The notes under the pieces are model-generated. The model was not told where the DNA came from. It searched no databases and worked only from the letters and a program-made list of their open reading frames with translations. DNA of 9,598 nucleotides from an uncultured Granulicatella sp. (GTDB taxonomy: Bacteria > Bacillota > Bacilli > Lactobacillales > Aerococcaceae), in assembly GCA_947254045.1 (NCBI GenBank), contig CAMYBO010000040.1:1-9598 (forward strand), given 5' to 3'. Each line of letters begins with the position of its first letter. The first letter of the stretch is position 1. Made by a program: the position numbers and the translations under genes. Shown in pieces: positions 1 through 5,841 of the stretch.

Positions 1-783
1 CACATCAGGTGTGTAAAAAATTCCGACTTCCATATCTATCGTTCCTGATTTTTTAGGCAATTGTTTTAAAACACTTGAATAATAATTTAACTTCTCACCA
101 ATATCTTTTAATGTCCCAATCACTTTCATTCCATCCTTCATTTTCAAATGAAGTTTAAGCGGTTTTTGTTCGGGATCTACATATTGAATTTGACGAATAT
201 TACTAATTACGCTTGGAGAAGTTTTTTCCAATTGATTCGCTAATTGAGTTCTCGATTCTTCTGTGAAGTTGACTAATTCTGGATAATTTTCTTTATTCGT
301 TAATTCTTCTACTGAAATCGATTGAGCATCTGCTAGTAACTCTTTATATTGTCCATCTTCAACATAATAACCAATGGCAGGATTTTCTAAAATCGTTAAC
401 TGGATTGTATTCAATCCTGATAATGTTACTGATACATCTTTAATTTTAGGATTTCGAGCAGTTAATCTTTTTCGAATCAACTCATGTTCTGATAAGATAC
501 CCCAGATGCTCTTTCCTTTTTTGATACCTGCTTGTTCTTGAATCGTCTCAACTGCTACTTGTCGATTTCCATACACATAAATTTCCTTAGGTTTTGAAAA
601 AGGAGAAATAAAATATAATCCCCAAATCATACTTGCAAGAAAAATCCACCATAAAAATCTCATCTCTAACTTAGAAAAATAAAAAATTTTTCTCAATATC
701 CATAATGATTCTTTATTTTGTACCTCCTCATTGAAGTCGGTTGGAGGAGGCGAAGATGTTGAAGCTTTTTTAAAAAATTTCAT
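1..783 (-). CDS. divIB: Cell division protein DivIB (FtsQ family), C-terminus cut by window edge
   Basis: The frame is open from an ATG at 783 to base 1 with no stop, giving 261 visible residues that begin MKFFKKASTSSPPPTDF. Visible in order: a short charged cytoplasmic tail (about 1-42), one membrane segment (about 43-61, rich in W, I, F and L), a POTRA domain starting near IYVYGNRQV (about 67-135), and the DivIB beta domain ending in SGTIDMEVGIFYTP (246-259). That last motif is close to the end of the conserved fold, so probably only the variable tail is missing. The start follows GGAGGAG at 794-788, 4 nt upstream. DivIB is a bitopic divisome protein that in known Firmicutes forms a complex with FtsL and DivIC and stabilises the septal PBP. 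It lies 20 bp after murG, its usual place. The cytoplasmic tail is short compared with the long tails of some relatives. Identification is firm; the true length is unknown. Confidence 0.93.
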   Translation of the reverse strand, partial: MKFFKKASTSSPPPTDFNEEVQNKESLWILRKIFYFSKLEMRFLWWIFLASMIWGLYFISPFSKPKEIYVYGNRQVAVETIQEQAGIKKGKSIWGILSEHELIRKRLTARNPKIKDVSVTLSGLNTIQLTILENPAIGYYVEDGQYKELLADAQSISVEELTNKENYPELVNFTEESRTQLANQLEKTSPSVISNIRQIQYVDPEQKPLKLHLKMKDGMKVIGTLKDIGEKLNYYSSVLKQLPKKSGTIDMEVGIFYTPDV

Positions 784-803
784 AAGACTCCTCCATTTTC
801 TTT

Positions 804-1901
804 CTACATTATTTCATGAATCATATTTGTTAATCGTACACTTGCATCTGTAATTCCCATTTTTTTAGCGGAAGCAGCCATGGCTTCTTTCTTTTGAGAA
901 TCTAATAAAATGTCATCAATTTCAGCTAACATTGTTTGAGCATTTAATTCTTTTTCTAAAATCATTGAAGCTGCACCTTGATCCACTAATGAACGAGCAT
1001 TGGCTTCTTGATGATTATTCGTTACATATGGACTTGGAATTAAAATGCTTGCTAAACCTAATGCTGTTAATTCTGTTAAAGTTGTTGCTCCACTTCGGCA
1101 AACAACTAAATCCACATTTTGGAATAATTGTGGCATATCTTTAATATACGGAAAAACCGAAACGTTTAGCAATGATTTTTCCAATTTTGTAATCTGATTG
1201 TTGATTTTGTCATAATGCACTTCTCCTGTAACCATTATGACATGATAGTTTTTATCCGCAAATCCTTCTAAGGCTTCGACAAATACTTCATTCATTCGCT
1301 CTGAACCACGACTACCACCAAAGATTACAACAATTGGCAACTCTGTCTGTACTCCTATTGAAGCTAAGTATTCAGGATTTTTCTTAATTTCAACAACTTC
1401 TTGTCCTCTAGGATTTCCTGTTAAAACAATTTTATCACTATAAGATGCAAAATCTTTTTTCACAGCTTCAAAGCAGATGGCAATTTTATTCACCCATTTT
1501 GCTAAAAATTTATTCGTTACTCCTGCAACACTATTTTGTTCATGAATAATGGTTGGAATTTTTAACAAACTTGCTGCGAATAATACTGGCGCACAAACAT
1601 AACCACCTGTACCAATGACAACATCTGGTTTAAATTCTTTTAAAATTTTTCTTGCTTTAATGACACTTGTCACCATATAGTAAGCTGTTTTTAAGTTTTC
1701 TAATGAAAACGAACGTTTTAACCCCTCGATTTTAATGGATTCAAAACCATATCCTGCTTGTGGAACAATTTTACTTTCTAATCCACGTTTGGTTCCAATG
1801 TATAAATATTCTACATCTTCTTGTGTTTCTAAATATCTCATAAATGCAAGTGCAGGATAAATATGACCTCCTGTACCTCCACCAGATACGACAACTCTCA
1901 T
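804..1901 (-). CDS. murG: MurG: UDP-GlcNAc--lipid I GlcNAc transferase
   Basis: MurG (EC 2.4.1.227) adds GlcNAc from UDP-GlcNAc to lipid I on the inner face of the membrane, giving lipid II. The 365-residue protein has the usual family length and two Rossmann domains (GT-B fold, GT28 family). The N-terminal acceptor half shows the glycine-rich loop GGGTGGHIYPALA (7-19), GTGGYVCAPV (97-106) and HEQNSVAGVTNK (120-131). The C-terminal half shows GGSRGS (195-200) and the UDP-GlcNAc site CRSGATTLTEL (268-278) followed by PYVTNNHQEANA (291-302). The start follows an AAGAGGAAA-type site and lies 16 bp after murD; divIB begins 20 bp downstream. This is a peripheral membrane protein with no signal peptide. 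No ftsW or spoVE lies between murD and murG, unlike in Bacillus. All key motifs are intact. Confidence 0.98.
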   Translation of the reverse strand: MRVVVSGGGTGGHIYPALAFMRYLETQEDVEYLYIGTKRGLESKIVPQAGYGFESIKIEGLKRSFSLENLKTAYYMVTSVIKARKILKEFKPDVVIGTGGYVCAPVLFAASLLKIPTIIHEQNSVAGVTNKFLAKWVNKIAICFEAVKKDFASYSDKIVLTGNPRGQEVVEIKKNPEYLASIGVQTELPIVVIFGGSRGSERMNEVFVEALEGFADKNYHVIMVTGEVHYDKINNQITKLEKSLLNVSVFPYIKDMPQLFQNVDLVVCRSGATTLTELTALGLASILIPSPYVTNNHQEANARSLVDQGAASMILEKELNAQTMLAEIDDILLDSQKKEAMAASAKKMGITDASVRLTNMIHEIM

Positions 1902-1917
1902 AAATGTTTCCTCTTTC

Positions 1918-3279
1918 TTATAAATTCTCTACAACTTGAATAAATTCATCTCCACGAATTTCAAAGTTTTTGAATTGATCCCAACTTGCACAAGCTGGTG
2001 ATAATAAAATAATATCGTCTTCTTTACTAATTTCATACGCTTTTTTAGTTGCTTCTTCTAATGTATTCACCACTTCAATAACAGGAATAGCGGCAACTTT
2101 TGCGGCTTCTTGTAATTTTTCTTTTGTTTCGCCATACAAAACAATTCCCGACACAGCTGTTAAATCTGGAACTAATTCATCAAAACCATTTCCTCTATCT
2201 AAACCACCGGCGATTAAAATAACCGATTGATTTGTAAAGCTACGTAAGGCTGTTTGAGTGGCAATAATGTTCGTTGCTTTCGAATCATTGTAGAAACGTC
2301 TTTTATTCACTTCTTTTACAAATTGTGTACGATGTTTTACACCGTGGAAATTTTGTACTGCTTTTTGAATTCCTTCATTAGTAGCTCCTGCTAATTTTGC
2401 AATTGCAACTGCTGCTAGTACATTTTCAACATTTTGTGTTCCAGGAACTTGAATCGTTGAAACAGGAATTACCTTCTCACCATTGAAGCAAATGTAATCT
2501 CCTTCAACTGAAGCTCCAAATTCTAAAACAGTTTTTCTACTAAATGGAACTAATGTTGCGTTTGTATGTCCTTCAATTAAGGTAATCAATTCTGGATAAT
2601 CGGCATTATAAACTAAGTAATCGTCTTCCGTTTGATTTTTCGTCAATTGAAGTTTTGCTTTAATATATTCTTCTCGAGTTCCATGATAATCTAAATGAGC
2701 ACTGAATATATTTACAATACACGCAATTTTCGGTTTAAATTGATCAATTCCCATCAATTGGAAACTACTTAATTCAGAAACATAAATATCTTCTTTTGTT
2801 GATTGTTCAGCTAATTGCGATAATGGAATTCCAATATTTCCTGCAGCATAAACATCACGTTCAGGGAACGATTCTTTCAACATTAAACTCGCTAATGTAG
2901 TTGTAGTCGTTTTTCCGTTTGAACCTGTAATTCCAATCATTAAGCCTTCTAATAAATGATAGGCAATTTCTACTTCTGTATATACTGGAATTCCTTTTTT
3001 AACGGCAGCTTCTACCATACAATTATGGTATGGAATTCCAGGGTTTTTCACAACAAAATCAAAATGTTCTTCTAATAAATCAACTGGATGTGAACCTGCT
3101 AAAACACGAATTCCTTCTTCAATTAAACTTTTTGCATCTGGATTTTCTTCTAATGGAATACGATCATTTACAGTTACAATCGCTCCTTGATGTAATAATA
3201 ATTTAGCAACTGCCACTCCACTTTTCGCTAATCCAATCACTAATACTCTTTTATGTTCAAAAATTTTTTTATTTAGCAC
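1918..3279 (-). CDS. murD: MurD: UDP-MurNAc-L-alanine--D-glutamate ligase (GTG start)
   Basis: MurD (EC 6.3.2.9) is the cytoplasmic ATP-dependent ligase that adds D-glutamate to UDP-MurNAc-L-alanine. The protein has 453 residues, normal for the family. An N-terminal Rossmann-like UDP-binding domain shows VLVIGLAKSG (12-21). The central ATPase domain carries the P-loop GSNGKTTT (119-126), GNIG (147-150), SELSSFQL (168-175) and SAHLDYHG (193-200). The C-terminal domain carries NDSKATN (331-337), AGGLDRG (357-363) and SPACASWDQF (427-436). The start is GTG at 3279-3277: the codon directly upstream in frame is TAG, and AGGGGG (3293-3288) lies 8 nt before it, so no earlier start is possible. It follows an 84-bp gap, the only sizeable spacer in the cluster, and runs into murG after 16 bp. 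Function is firm; whether it has its own promoter is inference. Confidence 0.98.
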   Translation of the reverse strand: MLNKKIFEHKRVLVIGLAKSGVAVAKLLLHQGAIVTVNDRIPLEENPDAKSLIEEGIRVLAGSHPVDLLEEHFDFVVKNPGIPYHNCMVEAAVKKGIPVYTEVEIAYHLLEGLMIGITGSNGKTTTTTLASLMLKESFPERDVYAAGNIGIPLSQLAEQSTKEDIYVSELSSFQLMGIDQFKPKIACIVNIFSAHLDYHGTREEYIKAKLQLTKNQTEDDYLVYNADYPELITLIEGHTNATLVPFSRKTVLEFGASVEGDYICFNGEKVIPVSTIQVPGTQNVENVLAAVAIAKLAGATNEGIQKAVQNFHGVKHRTQFVKEVNKRRFYNDSKATNIIATQTALRSFTNQSVILIAGGLDRGNGFDELVPDLTAVSGIVLYGETKEKLQEAAKVAAIPVIEVVNTLEEATKKAYEISKEDDIILLSPACASWDQFKNFEIRGDEFIQVVENL

Positions 3280-3287
3280 CTAATATG

Positions 3288-3293
3288 CCCCCT
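3288..3293 (-). promoter_or_regulatory. Ribosome binding site of murD (supports GTG start)
   Basis: AGGGGG lies 8 nt before the GTG at 3279. An in-frame TAG stands immediately before the GTG and no ATG is available nearby in frame, so this site together with the stop fixes the start. Confidence 0.75.
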
Positions 3294-3315
3294 AAATTTA
3301 TTTCAATATGTATAT

Positions 3316-3331
3316 GGCAGTATAAACTGCC
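3316..3331 (-). repeat. Perfect 6-bp hairpin GGCAGT/ACTGCC in mraY-murD gap
   Basis: The arms GGCAGT (3316-3321) and ACTGCC (3326-3331) pair perfectly around a 4-nt loop; four of the six pairs are G-C. No T-run follows on either strand, so it is not a classical terminator. It overlaps the candidate -10 box of the possible murD promoter, so it could act as a DNA operator half-site pair or as an RNA stem. Confidence 0.6.
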
Positions 3332-3347
3332 GAAAAATATGTATGAA
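3319..3347 (-). promoter_or_regulatory. Candidate internal promoter for murD-murG-divIB
   Basis: On the minus strand, TTCATA (3347-3342, 4 of 6 to TTGACA) is followed after exactly 17 bp by TATACT (3324-3319, 5 of 6 to TATAAT). Transcription would start near 3312 and leave a leader of about 33 nt before the GTG of murD. AT-rich DNA yields chance matches of this kind, but the position in the only long spacer of the cluster favours it. Confidence 0.4.
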
Positions 3348-3363
3348 AAGCTAAAAAGCTTTT
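3346..3363 (-). repeat. AT-rich inverted repeat directly after mraY stop
   Basis: AAAAGCT (3346-3352) and AGCTTTT (3357-3363) are perfect inverted arms around a 4-nt loop. On the transcript this gives a 7-bp stem with a UUUU loop and a 3' arm ending in UUUU. Only two G-C pairs are present and the next base is C, so it is at best a very weak terminator or a 3'-end or pause element. Confidence 0.4.
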
Positions 3364-4323
3364 CTAAATCAATGCTAATGTAATAAGCGTTCCGATTAGT
3401 CCCACTAAACTGAAGACCAAAACGATTTTCACTTCTTTCCATCCACACATTTCAAAGTGATGGTGAATTGGACTCATTTTAAATACGCGTTTTCCTGTTA
3501 ATTTGAATGAGGTTACTTGAATAATAACGCTCGCTGTCTCTAATACAAATACAATCCCAATTCCTAGTAAACTCCACTCATGATGAAGCATTAAAGAAAT
3601 GATTGCTAAACCTGCACCTAAAGCTAGAGAACCAACATCTCCCATAAAGATTTTAGCTGGCTTCCAATTGAACATTAAGAATCCAATTAATCCTCCAACT
3701 ACACTAAAACAGAAAAATGCAATTTCTACTTGTTTTGAATGTAATGCTAAAAATGCATACGTTCCATAAGCAACAATAGATGTTGATGTTGCTAGTCCAT
3801 CTAACCCATCCGTTAAATTTACCGCATTTGAAAATCCTGTAATCCAAATAATGGTAAAAATAGCAAACAATACTAAGCTGTGTACTTCACCAACAAATGG
3901 AATATAAATTAAAGGATTACGTCCACTTAATAAGAATAAAGCAACAAAAACTGCTGATCCTAGTAATTGTAAAGCAAATTTTTGATGACTTTTTAGACCT
4001 TGATTTTGCTTTCTAAATACTTTAATAAAATCATCAAAAAATCCGATTCCACCAAAAAATACAAATCCAATGACGCCACTTAATAAAGTGAAATTAAAAT
4101 GTCCAAATAATCCTCCAAGAACTAAACTGACAATTCCAATCATCAGCAGGAAGATAAATCCTCCCATCGTTGGTGTTCCACTTTTGGCTTTATGCCAAGA
4201 TGGCCCATCTTCTAAAGTTGTTTGACCAAACTGATTTATTCGCATAAATTGAATAAATTTAGGTTCCGCAAATACTGTTGCTAGTAATGTGGCTCCTAAT
4301 ACAAGTAATAATTGTAATGTCAT
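3364..4323 (-). CDS. mraY: MraY: phospho-MurNAc-pentapeptide translocase
   Basis: MraY (EC 2.7.8.13) transfers phospho-MurNAc-pentapeptide from UDP to undecaprenyl phosphate, forming lipid I in the cytoplasmic membrane. The protein is very hydrophobic, as expected for about ten membrane segments, and of normal length (319 or 320 residues). Family motifs, numbered from the upstream of two adjacent ATGs, are GTPTMGG (50-56), FFDDFIKV (96-103) with the paired aspartates, NAVNLTDGLDGLA (167-179), FMGDVGS (227-233) with the catalytic-site aspartate, and the histidine loop SPIHHHFE (285-292). ATGs stand at 4326 and 4323. The site AAAGGAG (core GGAG 4333-4330) is 3 nt from the first and 6 nt from the second, so I prefer the second; the difference is one residue. 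The gene starts 10-13 bp after murE, and its ribosome binding site abuts the murE stop. No anomaly is seen. Confidence 0.98.
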   Translation of the reverse strand: MTLQLLLVLGATLLATVFAEPKFIQFMRINQFGQTTLEDGPSWHKAKSGTPTMGGFIFLLMIGIVSLVLGGLFGHFNFTLLSGVIGFVFFGGIGFFDDFIKVFRKQNQGLKSHQKFALQLLGSAVFVALFLLSGRNPLIYIPFVGEVHSLVLFAIFTIIWITGFSNAVNLTDGLDGLATSTSIVAYGTYAFLALHSKQVEIAFFCFSVVGGLIGFLMFNWKPAKIFMGDVGSLALGAGLAIISLMLHHEWSLLGIGIVFVLETASVIIQVTSFKLTGKRVFKMSPIHHHFEMCGWKEVKIVLVFSLVGLIGTLITLALI

Positions 4324-4336
4324 CATTTTCTCCTTT

Positions 4337-5824
4337 TTATAACTTCCCTAATAATGATTCTACCACTTCAATTTCATTATAAGGATACTCTACTTCACCA
4401 ATAATTTGATAAGCTTCTACTCCTTTTCCAGCAAGTAGCACAATATCTCCATCCCTTGCTAATTGAAGTGCTTTTTCAATGGCTTCTTCTCGCTTATCAA
4501 TACATTCATAAGAAACAGATTCTTTATTAACTGCACTTAGCAATCCTTCATAAATATTTGATAAAGGCTCTGTTCTAGGGTTATCTGCCGTGAAAACAAC
4601 ATGGTCTGATTTTGTTAATGCAATTCTTCCTAATTCTGGTCTCATGCTTGAATCACGATTTCCACCACTATGACCTATAACTGTAATAATTTTCTCATGA
4701 GGAATTTGTGCGAGAGAATCTAATACATTCTCTAATCCATCAGGAGTATGTGCAAAGTCTACAATGACTTGGAAATCTTGTCCTTTATCAACAGATTGCA
4801 TACGACCTGCTACACCTTGGAAAGCTTTCACCTTTTTCAATATTTCTTCTATTGAGACTCCATAAACATAGGCTACAGCAATCGCAGATAACATATTGTA
4901 TACATTAAATATTCCTAATAATGGCATATCAACCAAGTAGCGTTCATCTTCTTGAATGACTAATTCAAACAAAGTATGTCCATTTTCCGTACGAATATGT
5001 TCCGCTTTGAAGTCAGCTGCAGCATTAATTCCATAACTAATGACTTGTACAGGAGTTGAATACTTAAACATTTCAAACTGAGCATCATCTGCATTTAGTA
5101 TGGCTACTTTTGGTTTACGATTTTCTCCTACATAGTTTCCTAATTGAGAGAATAACAAACTTTTAGCATGCGCATATTGTTCCATTGTTTTATGCAAATC
5201 TAAATGTTCATGAGTTAAATTCGTAAAAACAACACAATCATAATCTAATCCCCAAATACGTCCTAATTGTAACGCATGAGAAGAAACTTCCATCAAACAA
5301 GTTTCTCCACCAATCTCTTTTAGCTCTTGAAACGTTTCATGCAATGTTAAAATTTCTGGTGTCGTATTATGTGTTGGAATGATTTTCGAACCAATTTTTC
5401 GATAAATTGTTCCAATCAATGCAGTCGGTTTATCCGGTTGTTCTAACAACGCATCAATCATATGGGTAACTGATGTTTTTCCATTAGTTCCAGTAACACC
5501 AATCATTTGCAGAGACTGAGTTGGATATCCATAAAAATGATTGGCTAATAACGCCATCACTCTTGTCACATCTTTGACATAAATCACAGGTGTATCTCCT
5601 ACTTGGTCTTGAATCGATTTACTCGCTACAAATGCCACTGCACCTTTTTCTTTTGCAGCAGCAGCAAATCGATGCCCATCTACTGTCACTCCGTCAATAC
5701 AGAAAAATAAGGTATTCGGTTGAACTTTTCTTGAATCTTGCGCTAAATAATCAATCGTTACTTCAGATAAATCGCCAACTATTTTTTTCAAATAAATCAA
5801 TTGAGTTAATTCTGTCGCTAACAT
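4337..5824 (-). CDS. murE: MurE: UDP-MurNAc-tripeptide ligase, probably meso-DAP-adding
   Basis: MurE adds the third stem-peptide residue to UDP-MurNAc-L-Ala-D-Glu in the cytoplasm. I start it at the ATG at 5824 (495 residues) because AAGGAGG (5840-5834) lies 9 nt before it. An upstream ATG at 5845 would put that site inside the gene. Visible: a UDP-binding N-terminal domain with AQDSRKV (28-34), the P-loop TGTNGKTS (111-118), TTPE (154-157), EVSSHAL (179-185), the likely carbamylated lysine in HAKSLLF (K221), GRMQ (340-343) and DFAHTPDGL (356-364). The substrate-specificity motif reads DNPR (414-417), and GKGVEAYQ (466-473) keeps the glycine and glutamate that contact DAP in the E. coli enzyme. 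This argues for meso-DAP (EC 6.3.2.13) over L-lysine. One residue of the usual DNPRTEEP/DNPRSEDP stretch is missing (here DNPRTEP), and the histidine of GKGHE is valine. Function as MurE is firm; the substrate is inferred. Confidence 0.95.
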   Translation of the reverse strand: MLATELTQLIYLKKIVGDLSEVTIDYLAQDSRKVQPNTLFFCIDGVTVDGHRFAAAAKEKGAVAFVASKSIQDQVGDTPVIYVKDVTRVMALLANHFYGYPTQSLQMIGVTGTNGKTSVTHMIDALLEQPDKPTALIGTIYRKIGSKIIPTHNTTPEILTLHETFQELKEIGGETCLMEVSSHALQLGRIWGLDYDCVVFTNLTHEHLDLHKTMEQYAHAKSLLFSQLGNYVGENRKPKVAILNADDAQFEMFKYSTPVQVISYGINAAADFKAEHIRTENGHTLFELVIQEDERYLVDMPLLGIFNVYNMLSAIAVAYVYGVSIEEILKKVKAFQGVAGRMQSVDKGQDFQVIVDFAHTPDGLENVLDSLAQIPHEKIITVIGHSGGNRDSSMRPELGRIALTKSDHVVFTADNPRTEPLSNIYEGLLSAVNKESVSYECIDKREEAIEKALQLARDGDIVLLAGKGVEAYQIIGEVEYPYNEIEVVESLLGKL

Positions 5825-5833
5825 GGTTGAATT

Positions 5834-5840
5834 CCTCCTT
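5834..5840 (-). promoter_or_regulatory. Ribosome binding site that fixes the murE start
   Basis: AAGGAGG is 9 nt before the ATG at 5824 and lies just after the PBP stop codon (TGA, 5844-5842). It excludes the ATG at 5845, which overlaps the PBP stop and has no site of its own. Confidence 0.85.
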
Positions 5841-5841
5841 C

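Larger units (their letters stand above)
3280..3363 (-). other. Structured mraY-murD intergenic region
   Basis: This 84-bp spacer is much longer than the other gaps in the cluster (about 10-22 bp, or overlaps). Read on the minus strand it begins right after the mraY stop with an AAAAGCT/AGCTTTT inverted repeat. It continues with a GGCAGT/ACTGCC hairpin flanked by two copies of ATACATATT, and ends with the murD ribosome binding site. No coding potential is seen. Its structure suggests a control point, such as a secondary promoter or RNA processing site. The structure is visible in the sequence; the function is inferred. Confidence 0.6.

Noticed and set aside
932..1144. Plus-strand open frame of 70 codons inside murG
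   Set aside because: It is antisense to a clearly conserved gene, has leucine-rich low-complexity composition, no ribosome binding site and no family resemblance.
3316..3331. Intrinsic terminator between mraY and murD
   Set aside because: The GGCAGT/ACTGCC stem has only 6 bp and no T-run follows on either strand.
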